DNA of 64,000 nucleotides, from positions 2,356,001 through 2,420,000 of the forward strand of contig NZ_JAARML010000001.1 in NCBI RefSeq assembly GCF_011759375.1. Reading direction: 5' to 3'. The DNA is from Paraflavitalea devenefica. Lineage in GTDB: Bacteria; Bacteroidota; Bacteroidia; Chitinophagales; Chitinophagaceae. Made by a program: the position numbers and the translations under genes. The notes beneath the pieces are model-generated. The model was not told the origin of the DNA and did not search any database. It was given only the letters and a program-made list of their open reading frames with translations. Positions 27,776-37,609 of this stretch are shown in pieces. Position 1 is the first letter of the stretch. Every line of letters begins with the position of its first letter.

Positions 27776-28972
27776 ATGTCTACATTTAGCCAACATAACT
27801 TCAAAGGAGAAAAAGCCCTTATCCGGGTCGACTTCAACGTTCCGCTCGATGATAAATACAACATCACCGACGATACACGTATCACGGCTGCCATACCTAC
27901 CATAAAAAAAATATTGAACGATGGCGGCAGCGTCATCCTCATGAGCCACCTGGGCAGGCCCAAAGACGGACCTACTGAAAAATACTCGCTCAAACACCTC
28001 ATCAAACACATCAGTGAGCTCCTGGGTGGTACTACTGTACTATTTGCCAATGATTGCATTGGTGAGCAGGCTTACGTAACCGCCGGTATGCTTAAAGCCG
28101 GTGAAGTGCTGCTGCTCGAAAACCTGCGTTTCTACAAAGAAGAGGAAAAAGGTGATGAAGCCTTTGCTGAAAAACTCTCCAAACTGGGTGATATATACGT
28201 GAATGATGCCTTTGGTACTGCCCACCGGGCGCATGCCTCTACAGCCGTCATTGCTAAATTCTTCCCGGCTGACAAGCGTATGTTTGGCCTGCTTATGGAA
28301 AGTGAGGTAGCCAGCGCTGAAAAAGTATTGCACCAGTCACAGAAGCCTTTCACGGCCATCATTGGCGGCGCCAAAGTATCGGATAAAATACTCATCATTG
28401 AAAACCTGCTCGAAAGAGCTACCGACATCATCATCGGTGGCGGTATGGCTTACACCTTCATGAAAGCCCAGGGCGGTAAGATTGGTAAATCACTGTGCGA
28501 GGACGATCGCCTGGATACAGCAAAAGACCTGCTCAAAAAAGCAGAAGCAAAAGGCGTTTGCATCCACCTGCCTTCTGACTCCACCATTGCCGATAAATTT
28601 GATGCCAATGCCGAAACAGCCGCATCACCCAGCAATGCCATCCCCGATGGCTGGATGGGGCTCGATATAGGAGTGATGGCCTGTGATCAGTTTACCAACG
28701 TCATCAAACGTTCCAAAACTATCTTATGGAATGGACCGATGGGCGTATTTGAAATGGAGAAATTCCAGCATGGCACCAAAACCATTGCCGAAGCGGTAGC
28801 GGCGGCTACACAGCATGGTGCTTTCTCTCTCGTAGGAGGAGGTGACTCAGTAGCTGCTGTCAACCAGTTTGGTTTTGCCGATAAAGTAAGCTATGTCTCC
28901 ACCGGTGGTGGCGCCATGCTCGAATACTTTGAAGGAAAGACCCTGCCCGGCATCGCCGCCATAAAGGGATAA
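27776..28972 (+). CDS. pgk: Phosphoglycerate kinase
   Basis: 398 residues, the family's usual length. The N-terminal substrate domain has [22 protein letters not shown] and [12 protein letters not shown]; the C-terminal nucleotide domain has [31 protein letters not shown] and [10 protein letters not shown]. It transfers phosphate from 1,3-bisphosphoglycerate to ADP in glycolysis, and runs in reverse for gluconeogenesis. It follows gapA by 125 bases containing a nested palindrome and is closed by a terminator at 29059. Confidence 0.98.
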   Translation: MSTFSQHNFKGEKALIRVDFNVPLDDKYNITDDTRITAAIPTIKKILNDGGSVILMSHLGRPKDGPTEKYSLKHLIKHISELLGGTTVLFANDCIGEQAYVTAGMLKAGEVLLLENLRFYKEEEKGDEAFAEKLSKLGDIYVNDAFGTAHRAHASTAVIAKFFPADKRMFGLLMESEVASAEKVLHQSQKPFTAIIGGAKVSDKILIIENLLERATDIIIGGGMAYTFMKAQGGKIGKSLCEDDRLDTAKDLLKKAEAKGVCIHLPSDSTIADKFDANAETAASPSNAIPDGWMGLDIGVMACDQFTNVIKRSKTILWNGPMGVFEMEKFQHGTKTIAEAVAAATQHGAFSLVGGGDSVAAVNQFGFADKVSYVSTGGGAMLEYFEGKTLPGIAAIKG

Positions 28973-29058
28973 TATCATAAATATTTATAACCTTTCCCCT
29001 TGCTAAGGAGTCCTTCAGGATCCGGCTGGTCATTGTTTGGCACAAATCACTATACAAC

Positions 29059-29086
29059 AAGCCGCTTTGTAAAAAGCGGCTTTTCT
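29059..29086 (+). terminator. Intrinsic terminator after pgk
   Basis: AAGCCGCTTT (29059) and AAAGCGGCTT (29073) close a GTAA loop and are followed by T residues. Confidence 0.85.
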
Positions 29087-29163
29087 GTTGCCCTTCGTAG
29101 CAAACGTACTTATACCTTCCCCCGGTTCACTTTTTCTTCGTAATTTTTGGGAGCATTTGACTT

Positions 29164-31386
29164 ATGCTCAAACACCCAATAGTTGCTTTGGCGAACACAA
29201 CCATCCTGGTAATGCTCCTGCTCATCGGCGCATTACCGGAGGTCAACGCTCAATCCTATACCAAAGCAGACTCCCTGAAGATCTACCAACTGCTCGATAA
29301 GGCCGATCAGGAAGCGGTCACAGGTTCGCTCGACCTGGCCATGCAGTACACGCAGCAGGCATTGCTGATAAGCAGGGAACATAAAATGCTGCGGGGCGAA
29401 GGATTCGCCAGGCTAAAAGAAGCAGACATCCTCCTGCAAAAATCCAACACCACCAGCATCAATGGTCATATAGAGGAGGCAATAAAGATAGCGACCCGGC
29501 TGAAAGATAGTTTCATGCTAGCCCTCGCCAACTATCAGCACGGCCAGAGTTTGATGTACCAGGAACAACACGAGCTGGCGGAAAAACTCTTCCACAAGGC
29601 ATTGGCCCTTCACTTCGAAAAAAATATCACCAGCTACACCGGTCTTGTGTACAACGATCTCGGATTTATGTTCGGCATATTGGGCGAATTTGAAAAACAG
29701 GCCATGTGGCTCCTGAAATCCATCCGCGTATACGAACAGGTAGAAGACCTGCCAGGCCTGGCCACTGCTACCAGCAACCTCGCCTCGGTATACTACAGCC
29801 TGGGCAACCGCGAAGAAGCCATCCGGTATACCAGGCAGGCCATTGCCATGAGAGAAAAAGTTGGAGACATTGCCGGCCTCGCCACCTCCTATGGCAACCT
29901 GTCATTATTTTACAGGGCAACATCGATCGACTCAGCCATCAGGTACCAGGAGATCGCAACCAGGTATGCAGAGAAAACAGGCGTGAAAGCAAAGCTGGTG
30001 CCCGGGTATGATAACATGTCGGTGCTCATGAACATGCAGCAAAGGAAGAGGGATGCGCTCGAATATATTAAGAAGTCGATCACGATCTGCCGGGAACTGG
30101 ATGATAAACTTGGACTGGCACACAAAACAAGATGGGCGGCATTGCTGTGTGGCGATTTGAAAGATACTGCAACCGCACTGGCGTACCTGCGTGAGTCGCA
30201 TGATCTGTCACAACAACTAAACAACAAAACCCTCTGGCGTGATTACTACGGTAGTAAATCGGCCTACCATAAAAATCAGGGCGATTACAAAAACGCCTAC
30301 GAAGAAATCAGAAAATACTACCTGTATAAGGATAGCCTGGTAAATGAATCCACACAGACCAATATAGCCGAGTTACAGACCCAATACGAAACAGAGAAAA
30401 AAGACCAGGCTATTGTGGCGCTCAATGCCGAACAAAAGATCCGCCAGTTGGAACTCGAAAAACAAAAAGCCGTCATTGCCGGCAACCAGGAAGAAGCCAA
30501 ACGGAAACAAAATGAAATTGATCTGCTCGTTCAGTCACAACAACTGCAGGAGCTCAAAATAAAACAACAGGAAGAAGAGCTCGAAAAACAAGGGCTCCTT
30601 ACACAGGCCAAAGAACAAAAACTACAACTGGCCGATAAAGAGCGGATACTGCAGGTGAACCAGCTACGTGCCCAGCGGCAGCTACGCAACACCTGGATCA
30701 TTGGCACCCTGCTCATTCTGGCGCTCGCAGGGGTACTCTTCAACCGTTACCAGCTCAAAAAGAAACTGGAACAACAAAAAGAACTGGAAAATATCCGCAC
30801 TAATATTGCCCGGGACCTGCATGATGATATAGGCTCTACACTGACCAGCATTAGCATCCTGTCCAAGGTGTCACAGAACAACCTTTCGCGCGACATTCAT
30901 AAATCCGCCACCATACTCGAAAACATAACAGAACAATCCCAGCAGATCCAGCAGGCCATGAGTGATATCGTATGGACCATCCGGCCCGACAATGACAAAT
31001 TGGAAAACATGGTCATTCGTATGCGGGAATACGTAAGCCATACCCTCGAAAGTAAAAACATAGACATAGACTTTGACGTAGATAAAGACATCCTGCAGGA
31101 AACCCTGGCCATGGAACAGCGACGCGACTTTTTCCTCGTATTCAAAGAGGCCATCAACAATGCAGCGAAATACGCACAGGCAAGCCGGGTGGTCATCAGG
31201 CTCTGTCGCCGGGATAATTGTCTGCAGCTAACAATTCAGGACAATGGTAAAGGATTCGATACCAATCTTATTACCTCCTCCAGCGGTCTTAAAGGCATGC
31301 GGGAAAGGGCTACAGCATTAGGAGCAAATCTCAGCATCGAATCAGCGCCGCAGAACGGCACCACCGTTCAACTGCAATTTGTCTGA
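29164..31386 (+). CDS. Orphan TPR-containing histidine kinase (HisKA_3-like)
   Basis: 740 residues with signal peptide ending in EVNAQ. Residues 35-400 hold about seven TPR-like repeats, followed by a long coiled coil (410-510, many E, K and Q), a transmembrane helix near 513-530 (IIGTLLILALAGVLF) and the kinase core: H box RDLHDDIGSTLTSISILS, KEAINNAAKYAQ and DNGKGFD with GLKGMRERATALGA. It resembles the kinase at 17194 in layout but no regulator gene adjoins it; only 3 bases separate its stop from that of the convergent sugar dehydrogenase. Its partner must be encoded elsewhere. Confidence 0.93.
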   Translation: MLKHPIVALANTTILVMLLLIGALPEVNAQSYTKADSLKIYQLLDKADQEAVTGSLDLAMQYTQQALLISREHKMLRGEGFARLKEADILLQKSNTTSINGHIEEAIKIATRLKDSFMLALANYQHGQSLMYQEQHELAEKLFHKALALHFEKNITSYTGLVYNDLGFMFGILGEFEKQAMWLLKSIRVYEQVEDLPGLATATSNLASVYYSLGNREEAIRYTRQAIAMREKVGDIAGLATSYGNLSLFYRATSIDSAIRYQEIATRYAEKTGVKAKLVPGYDNMSVLMNMQQRKRDALEYIKKSITICRELDDKLGLAHKTRWAALLCGDLKDTATALAYLRESHDLSQQLNNKTLWRDYYGSKSAYHKNQGDYKNAYEEIRKYYLYKDSLVNESTQTNIAELQTQYETEKKDQAIVALNAEQKIRQLELEKQKAVIAGNQEEAKRKQNEIDLLVQSQQLQELKIKQQEEELEKQGLLTQAKEQKLQLADKERILQVNQLRAQRQLRNTWIIGTLLILALAGVLFNRYQLKKKLEQQKELENIRTNIARDLHDDIGSTLTSISILSKVSQNNLSRDIHKSATILENITEQSQQIQQAMSDIVWTIRPDNDKLENMVIRMREYVSHTLESKNIDIDFDVDKDILQETLAMEQRRDFFLVFKEAINNAAKYAQASRVVIRLCRRDNCLQLTIQDNGKGFDTNLITSSSGLKGMRERATALGANLSIESAPQNGTTVQLQFV

Positions 31387-31389
31387 TCC

Positions 31390-32472
31390 CTATTTCTTAT
31401 TGATCACAATAATCTTATCATTATTGCCATTACTGGTACACACATATACCTTTCCGTCCGGGGAAATACACACATCCCGCATCCTTCCATACTTATTAGT
31501 AAAAAACTCATTCGTTTCTGTAATCGCGTCGTGTGTGTTATTCAGCTTTAACTGCACCAGCCGGCTATTCTTCAGGGTAGTTACCAGGAGGGAATGCTTC
31601 CATTGCGGCAACAGGTCCTTCTCATAATAATCCATACCGCTCACTGCAATAGTAGGGGTCCAGGCTTTTAGTGGCTCCTTCACATTGTGGGTAGAACAAA
31701 AACTTTGCTCCCCACCTTCACAAAATCCTTTTACATCGGGCCAGCCATAATTCCTGCCTTTCTCAATAACATTAATCTCGTCATCAGAGTCAGGGCCATG
31801 TTCCGAACTATACAGCTTGTTATTGGCATACACCAGTCCTTGTGCATTACGATGGCCATAACTCCATACGGGATTGCCGGGAGTAGGGTTATCGGCAGGG
31901 ACCGTTCCATCCAGGTTCAGTCGCAGCACCTTACCATTTACAGAACCCATATCCTGCGGTAGTGATTGGTCGGCCGCATCGCCGGTGCTGATATATAACT
32001 TATTATCAATAATAACCAGGCGGCACCCGTTATGGATATTAGCGGCCGAAATATTGTCAAAAATCGTCAGTGGGTCCGTCAAAGTAGTGCCATTATAACT
32101 ATACCGTACAATCTTTTCACGGTAATTGCCGCCGTTATCATAATTGTAAGCCACAAAAACATGCGGGGTAGTAGCAAAGGAAGGATGCAGGGCCATGCCC
32201 AGCAAACCACCTTCTCCCTGGGTTTTAACATCCTTAATAGCGATCAGGAGCGTGGCCTCTCCGGTTTGCGGGTTAACACGGCTTACCCGTCCGCCCCGTT
32301 CCGTCATCCAGATAAAATCATCCGGTCCCCAGACAATCTCCCAGGGAAAAGAAAGATTCTGTGTCAGAACCGTATCATGGATATTCGCCGGTGTGGAAGG
32401 GCTATCTTTATCATCTTTGTCGCAGGCGGCAAGCATGCCCAGCAGGCAAATGGAAAAAATGACGTTTTTCAT
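31390..32472 (-). CDS. PQQ-type sugar dehydrogenase lipoprotein (GSDH/sorbosone family)
   Basis: 360 residues; signal with lipobox MLAAC (Cys17). A six-blade propeller of the soluble glucose/sorbosone dehydrogenase family is indicated by LSFPWEIVWGP, WMTERGGRVSRV, GEGGLLGMALHPSF, GHRNAQGLVY and SEHGPDSDDEIN followed by NYGWPDVKGF. Members oxidise aldoses with PQQ in the periplasm, though many relatives lack proof of activity. Lipidation places it at a membrane facing the periplasm or cell surface. It converges head-on with the orphan kinase without a hairpin between them. Confidence 0.9.
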   Translation of the reverse strand: MKNVIFSICLLGMLAACDKDDKDSPSTPANIHDTVLTQNLSFPWEIVWGPDDFIWMTERGGRVSRVNPQTGEATLLIAIKDVKTQGEGGLLGMALHPSFATTPHVFVAYNYDNGGNYREKIVRYSYNGTTLTDPLTIFDNISAANIHNGCRLVIIDNKLYISTGDAADQSLPQDMGSVNGKVLRLNLDGTVPADNPTPGNPVWSYGHRNAQGLVYANNKLYSSEHGPDSDDEINVIEKGRNYGWPDVKGFCEGGEQSFCSTHNVKEPLKAWTPTIAVSGMDYYEKDLLPQWKHSLLVTTLKNSRLVQLKLNNTHDAITETNEFFTNKYGRMRDVCISPDGKVYVCTSNGNNDKIIVINKK

Positions 32473-32641
32473 GTAATATAATTTAGCAGGGATACACTAA
32501 TGAATACGAAAATCGTGCCGTGGGGCGTTGGTATGCATAACCCATTGATTGGCACAACAAAAACATTAAATTCAACAATAAAATTTACACGGGCTCTATA
32601 GCAAAAGTGTTAATTTTAATACGTAATCAAATCTTATACAA

Positions 32642-33232
32642 ATGAAGTCGCGTTATCTCGTTCTGATCGTTATTGGCGTATTCATCCTCATCCTGGGCGG
32701 TTGTGGTTGCAATGGCTATAACAACATGGTTAATCTTGATGAAGACGTAAAAGCAAAATGGGGCAATGTACAAAGTGACTATCAGCGCCGGGCTGACCTC
32801 ATCCCCAACCTGGTAAATACAGTGAAGGGTGCTGCTAACTTTGAGCAGGAAACGCTCACCAAAGTGATGGAAGCCCGTTCAAAAGCTACGGCTGTTAATA
32901 TCAATGCAGGTGAACTTACACCGGAAAAAATAGCGCAGTTCCAACAGGCGCAAGGCGAACTGAGCGGAGCGCTGAGCCGCTTGCTCGTCACCGTTGAAAG
33001 ATATCCTGAGCTCAAAGCCAACCAGAACTTCCTGGACCTGCAAAAACAACTGGAAGGAACAGAGAACCGGATCAAAGTTTCCCGGAATGATTTCAATACA
33101 TCCGTGCAGGGATACAACTCCACCGTCCGCAAATTCCCCAACAACCTCTTTGCAGGTATGTTTGGGTTCAGGGTGCGTGATGGCTTCAAAGCAGATCCGG
33201 GTGCCGAAAGAGCGCCGGAAGTAAAATTCTAA
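32642..33232 (+). CDS. lemA: LemA family protein
   Basis: 196 residues. A membrane segment or lipoprotein-like signal (residues 5-20, LIVIGVFILILGGCGC) precedes the LemA helical domain: YNNMVNLDEDVKAKWGNVQS, RRADLIPNLVNTVKG and ETLTKVMEARSKA, then ERYPELKANQNFLDLQ. The end of the family signature, NDFNTSVQGYNSTVRKFP, is complete. LemA proteins are anchored with a short N-terminus and have a long coiled part; their role is unknown. It starts the conserved lemA-TPM-TPM operon, with 19 and 20 bases between the genes. Confidence 0.93.
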   Translation: MKSRYLVLIVIGVFILILGGCGCNGYNNMVNLDEDVKAKWGNVQSDYQRRADLIPNLVNTVKGAANFEQETLTKVMEARSKATAVNINAGELTPEKIAQFQQAQGELSGALSRLLVTVERYPELKANQNFLDLQKQLEGTENRIKVSRNDFNTSVQGYNSTVRKFPNNLFAGMFGFRVRDGFKADPGAERAPEVKF

Positions 33233-33251
33233 ATCAAGCGCAACAACATTC

Positions 33252-33713
33252 ATGGCATTTTTCCCATTCTCCCGAAAAAGCGATTTCTTTTCAGCAGACG
33301 AGAAAAAGCAGGTCATCAAAGCAATCCAGGACGCAGAACTGGCCACCAGTGGCGAAATCCGGGTATACATAGAAAGCCGCTGCCGGTATGTAGACCCGCT
33401 CGACAGGGCGGCAGAACTCTTCTGGTCGCTCAAAATGGACTATACAAAGGACCATAACGCGGTACTTGTATACGTGGCAGTGCGCGACCACCAGTTTGCA
33501 GTCTTTGCCGATCAGGGCATCCATGAAAAAGTAGGCAATGAATTCTGGAACAAGGAAGTGCAGGCAATGAAAAAGCACTTTGTGCAAAATCATTATGCCG
33601 ATGCAGTAGTGCAGGTCGTTACAGATGTAGGCGCTGCGCTGCAGCATCACTTTCCTTTCAACCGGGAAACAGACAAAAATGAATTGCCGGATGACATCAT
33701 ATTCGGACATTAA
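33252..33713 (+). CDS. TPM-domain protein (TPM_phosphatase), short form
   Basis: 153 residues without signal peptide. The TPM domain shows AIQDAELATSGEIRVYIES, the core HNAVLVYVAVRDHQFAVFAD and QGIHEKVGNEFW; acidic residues in such loops bind metal in relatives. It is the middle gene of the lemA operon, predicted cytoplasmic or peripheral. The function of bacterial TPM proteins is not settled; roles in envelope maintenance have been proposed. Confidence 0.88.
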   Translation: MAFFPFSRKSDFFSADEKKQVIKAIQDAELATSGEIRVYIESRCRYVDPLDRAAELFWSLKMDYTKDHNAVLVYVAVRDHQFAVFADQGIHEKVGNEFWNKEVQAMKKHFVQNHYADAVVQVVTDVGAALQHHFPFNRETDKNELPDDIIFGH

Positions 33714-33733
33714 TTACTGAATAGGATTTATAC

Positions 33734-34534
33734 ATGAAAAGACTGGTCGCCATATTCTTTGTACTGTTATCCATAACAACCTGGGGGCAGAACATTGATG
33801 AAATCATAAAAAATAAGCCCACAAAGCTTGTTAATGACTATGCGAACGTGCTCTCGCCGGATAGTGAGCAGCAACTGGAGCGTAAGCTCGTGGCTTACGA
33901 CGATAGCACCTCTACGCAGATTGCAGTAGTACTGGTCAAAACACTCGATGGCCGGCCTATTGAAGAAACGGCGTTGTCAATCCTTCGTGGCTGGGGTATC
34001 GGTAACAAGAAAACCAATAATGGTGTACTCATACTGGCGGCTATTGACGACAGGCAGATCCGCATAGAAACAGGTTATGGGCTCGAAGGTGCTATACCCG
34101 ATATCACAGCCAACCAGATCATCCGCAATGACATAGCGCCCAACTTTCGCTCCGGCGATTACTATCAGGGGCTCGACAAGGCCGCACAATCGCTCATACA
34201 GGCTGCGAAGGGAGAGTACAAGGCGCCGGAGGGATATGGAAAGCGTAAATCAAAAGGCAGTGGTGGTATTGGCAACATCATCGGGTTCATAGTCATCATC
34301 ATCATCATTGCCATCTTTGCCGGCAGGGGCCGTGGCGGCGGTGGAGGCGGTGGTTACATGAGCCGCAGAGGTTATGGCGATGTATTGACGCCTTTCATCA
34401 TCGGCAGCCTGCTCGGTGGTGGAGGCAGAGGTGGCGGCGGAGGCGGCGGTGGCTGGTCCGGCGGTGGCGGTGGAGGCTTCGGCGGTTTCGGCGGCGGAAG
34501 CGGCGGTGGCGGTGGAGCCAGTGGTAGCTGGTAA
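33734..34534 (+). CDS. TPM-domain membrane protein with Gly-rich tail (YgcG-like)
   Basis: 266 residues. Signal peptide MKRLVAIFFVLLSITTWG, TPM domain at about 25-165 (LVNDYANVLSPDSEQQLERK, IAVVLVKTLDG, NNGVLILAAIDDRQIRIETG), a transmembrane helix IIGFIVIIIIIAIF near residue 185, and a tail of long glycine runs ending in GASGSW. The closing SGS(W) after glycine runs is typical of YgcG-type proteins. The domain lies in the periplasm and the tail on the cytoplasmic side. It ends the lemA operon, and a terminator follows. Confidence 0.9.
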   Translation: MKRLVAIFFVLLSITTWGQNIDEIIKNKPTKLVNDYANVLSPDSEQQLERKLVAYDDSTSTQIAVVLVKTLDGRPIEETALSILRGWGIGNKKTNNGVLILAAIDDRQIRIETGYGLEGAIPDITANQIIRNDIAPNFRSGDYYQGLDKAAQSLIQAAKGEYKAPEGYGKRKSKGSGGIGNIIGFIVIIIIIAIFAGRGRGGGGGGGYMSRRGYGDVLTPFIIGSLLGGGGRGGGGGGGGWSGGGGGGFGGFGGGSGGGGGASGSW

Positions 34535-34559
34535 TCTGTTAAACATATTCTCACATTCT

Positions 34560-34599
34560 TTACTGGGCGTAGGTTTTACCTACGCCCTCATTTTTTATA
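34560..34599 (+). terminator. Terminator; 40-bp flanking repeat, copy 1
   Basis: GGGCGTAGGT/ACCTACGCCC stem with T tract, ending the lemA operon. The whole TTACTGGGCGTAGG...CCTACGCCC...ATTTTTT stretch recurs in the same orientation at 59034-59073 with changes mainly in the loop. Confidence 0.85.
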
Positions 34600-34605
34600 A
34601 CCACC

Positions 34606-34660
34606 CTGCACACTTACCGGCCAAAACTGCACACTTACCGGTCAAAGCTGCACACTTAAT
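34606..34660 (+). repeat. 21-bp tandem repeats, 2.6 copies
   Basis: Unit CTGCACACTTACCGG, then CCAAAA (21 bp) at 34606 and, with two changes, at 34627; a third truncated copy CTGCACACTTA starts at 34648. The rest of this 440-base gap before the RHS operon has no gene; it must hold the operon promoter. The repeat resembles the multiple terminal repeats of IS21-type elements, but no transposase is present. Confidence 0.6.
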
Positions 34661-34974
34661 AAATTGCTTGCAGATGATAGGAGGATTTGTATATTTTTAT
34701 AACTGAAGATTTGTTGATTCCGTACACACATCAATATCGTTCCCATATAAACCCAACTTTGCTTATGTTGACCACTCACCCTTTAAAAAGGCTTCCGGAT
34801 AAGCCGCTTTCGTTCCGGCATCTTTACCATTCTTTTATTGTACTTCTTCCGGATACACATTTGTATCACGCCTGAGTGTGATATACTTCCGTACCCCCTT
34901 AAGGGAGCTGTAACCATACATTCCTCATAGCTCCCACGATTGCTTGATTTTATTATCAGAAAGAAAGCATTCCT

Positions 34975-37599
34975 ATGCCTTGTAAAATCATGTTTTTACG
35001 GCAGGCTACCCCTTTGTGGTCACTTGCCTTTACAGCAGTATTGTCTTTATGTGGACCTGTAGCATCGGCTCAGTCATCGGATACCAGGCAAGATACCTTG
35101 CCTGGTAAATTGAAACCTGAGATGCCTGCTAAAAAAATGCTTAATGAAGCACTTTCTGAAATAGAGCTGCACAAATACAATAACATAGTTGAGTCAATCA
35201 ATAAACGGACGCCTTTTCTAAAGCAACCGGGTACCTATGATTCCGCATTAACGGATATCATGCACACTACCTTGGGCAGATCACCATTTGCCGGCATGAA
35301 AGATTCGGTAATGGGCGAATTCATGCATTACGTAGGAAATAACTTTGGAAAAGAACGTCTCAACAAAATTGTCAAAAGCTTTTCGGCTGCCGGCGATTCC
35401 GGATCATTACAACAATTTATCGGGAAAAAATTAAAGGGCTTCTATGCGATCAAAGGAAAAGAAGCATTTCACATTCCGTCTTTTGATAACCTGGTCGGCA
35501 ATGATTTTAACGGCGCCCGGTACAGTGTAATAAGAGACAATGCCACCGCGGCCCCTTCTCCATGGATCCATCAATGGCAGGTGGCCGATGACCTGCGCAT
35601 CATGGACATTCCCTTCCATATTGAGTTCTCCAACCTGTCCGATGGCGCTCTTCCCTTACGTTATAATAACCTCCTGAAACTTTCTTTTGATAAAGACGCA
35701 TTCAGGCAGGGCGTAAAGAAAAAACTGGATAAATACTATGACCTGGAAAAATACCTGCTCAATGATATCGATATGCTTTCTTATGTAAAAAAGCATTTTG
35801 AACAGGAACTTTCCACACAGGTAGTAGGTCTTAAGTCATCTTTATTAGCAGACCCTAAAGCCATGCTGCTAAGTAAAATATCCTATGACGAATTGCTGAA
35901 GCTGGACATGGACCAGGTAAAAGAGAAAATAATGCCTGCAGCGCAAATACAGCCTCTCCGCGATCAGTTGGCTGCTTACGAAGAAGTCATTACTAAACAG
36001 GGTAAAGCAATGTTGCCGGCGCAGAAGGACTCCCTTCAGCAACTCATAAACAACAGGGCTGGTCACCTGGCTTCGCTGGAACAGATGGTAGCAAAAGTCG
36101 GCGAAGCTAAAAGCAAACTATCCGCCAGTGGTCTCAATGCCAATGACATTACCAGGTTACAACAATCGGCCAATGCACAAACCTTAAAAAAGTGGCAGCA
36201 GCCGGCTACCATCAAAGAGGCTGCTGAAAACCTCTTGCCCCAGAATGGGTTCCAGCGTTTCTTTAAAGACATCACCGCCCTCAATGCCGGCACTTTCGGC
36301 GCTAACATGAGCGAGCGTACAGTAACAGCGTTACTCTCCGGCGGTTTGCAGATGGAAGCCCTGAAAAAGAACAATCTTCTTTCCGGTGGATTTGGAAAGA
36401 TCAAAGACGCCGGCTTCCTGAAAGATGCCGGTTTGCAAAACTCGCTTTTCAGTCCGGCGGTTTCCATGCAGTATGCACAGTTTGGAAAGGGTGTCACGGG
36501 AAACAACAGCACCAGGATCACGGTAATGAATGGCAATACCTTTTCACCCAATACCCTTCATTACCAGGCCCAGGCTATGGCCCGTAACATGTTTGTAGGT
36601 ACCATTTCAAAAACCATAAAAGTAAGAAAGAGTGGTACAGTGGAAGCGGAACTTTCAAAATCGGCTACCCAGTTCAGGAATACAGGCAGTATTAGCCCCG
36701 ACCAGGCGATGGAACATAAGAGCGCGCTGTATAGCTATGCCGATGACCTGCTGCAAACCCTTTCCGTGGGCGTGCGTTACCAGGATGATTGGGATAAAAT
36801 AAACCTTTCACACAATGCGCACATTGCCTATGCAGGATTTGGGTACAACAACCCTGGTAATCCATCTGCTTCCAGGGGATCATTGCAATATGACCTGCAA
36901 CTCCGCAAATACGTGGAAAAAAGAAAAGGATTTGTACAGGTGCAGATGGCCAATCGCAACTACAACTATTCAGCCGATGGTGAGCAGCGATGGAAAAACC
37001 TTCAGCTCAACCTGCAGGCCCGCTACCGCTTTACCCGGAACATAACACTGGGAGCCCGGCTCAACCAATACCAGCTCGTGCGGAAAACGCCGGCCGGAAA
37101 ACAAAAAATGTACGTGAGCCGGAAAATTGCTGCCGATGGCCAGTTGAGCGGTGATATAGCAGGCATCTCGCAGCGGTCCATCGTTTCTTTGGGCTTCCAG
37201 CAATTTGATAACATACTCATGCAGCATAGTGGCAACAGCAACCTGCTGCTGTTGCAATGGGTAACAACCGTTCCATTACAAAAACTACAGGCAACAGCCA
37301 GTATATTTTACAACAAGGAACTAACAGAAAATAAACTTATAGGCGATCAGTTGAACGGTGAGCTGGGCATAGGGTATAACCTGCTGAAAACCGTGATGGT
37401 CAACTCATCCCTCACCTGGCTGGATAACAAAATGGCTGCCCGGCAAATTGGTACCCGTCAGTCCATTAACACTATCTTCTTTAAAAATTGCATAGTAGGA
37501 TTATACATTGACTGGCGAAAGGACCTCGTAACGCCCGTTAATCCATACCTCTATGGGAATTTCCGGGGAGAATTGTCTGTTCATTACCTGATTAAATGA
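34975..37599 (+). CDS. Exported protein, candidate outer-membrane barrel of the RHS operon
   Basis: 874 residues; a later ATG at 34990 is a possible start, and both give a signal peptide ending in ASAQ. Residues 40-330 are helical with the segment IPFHIEFSNLSDGALPLRYN; residues 320-390 form a coiled coil (LRDQLAAYEEVITKQGKAML). From about 540 to the end the sequence alternates short amphipathic strands rich in aromatic and polar residues (LQLNLQARYRF, NITLGARLNQYQLV, LQATASIFYNKEL, GELGIGYNLL) and closes in LSVHYLIK, as in an outer-membrane beta-barrel. I do not know the family. It is the first gene of the RHS operon (10-base gap to the next), so a role in exporting or displaying the giants is inferred. 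Confidence 0.65.
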   Translation: MPCKIMFLRQATPLWSLAFTAVLSLCGPVASAQSSDTRQDTLPGKLKPEMPAKKMLNEALSEIELHKYNNIVESINKRTPFLKQPGTYDSALTDIMHTTLGRSPFAGMKDSVMGEFMHYVGNNFGKERLNKIVKSFSAAGDSGSLQQFIGKKLKGFYAIKGKEAFHIPSFDNLVGNDFNGARYSVIRDNATAAPSPWIHQWQVADDLRIMDIPFHIEFSNLSDGALPLRYNNLLKLSFDKDAFRQGVKKKLDKYYDLEKYLLNDIDMLSYVKKHFEQELSTQVVGLKSSLLADPKAMLLSKISYDELLKLDMDQVKEKIMPAAQIQPLRDQLAAYEEVITKQGKAMLPAQKDSLQQLINNRAGHLASLEQMVAKVGEAKSKLSASGLNANDITRLQQSANAQTLKKWQQPATIKEAAENLLPQNGFQRFFKDITALNAGTFGANMSERTVTALLSGGLQMEALKKNNLLSGGFGKIKDAGFLKDAGLQNSLFSPAVSMQYAQFGKGVTGNNSTRITVMNGNTFSPNTLHYQAQAMARNMFVGTISKTIKVRKSGTVEAELSKSATQFRNTGSISPDQAMEHKSALYSYADDLLQTLSVGVRYQDDWDKINLSHNAHIAYAGFGYNNPGNPSASRGSLQYDLQLRKYVEKRKGFVQVQMANRNYNYSADGEQRWKNLQLNLQARYRFTRNITLGARLNQYQLVRKTPAGKQKMYVSRKIAADGQLSGDIAGISQRSIVSLGFQQFDNILMQHSGNSNLLLLQWVTTVPLQKLQATASIFYNKELTENKLIGDQLNGELGIGYNLLKTVMVNSSLTWLDNKMAARQIGTRQSINTIFFKNCIVGLYIDWRKDLVTPVNPYLYGNFRGELSVHYLIK

Positions 37600-37609
37600 T
37601 GCGTATTAT

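Noticed and set aside
34250..34546. Ala/Thr- and Pro-rich minus-strand frames
   Set aside because: They are antisense readings of the Gly codon runs in the YgcG-like tail.
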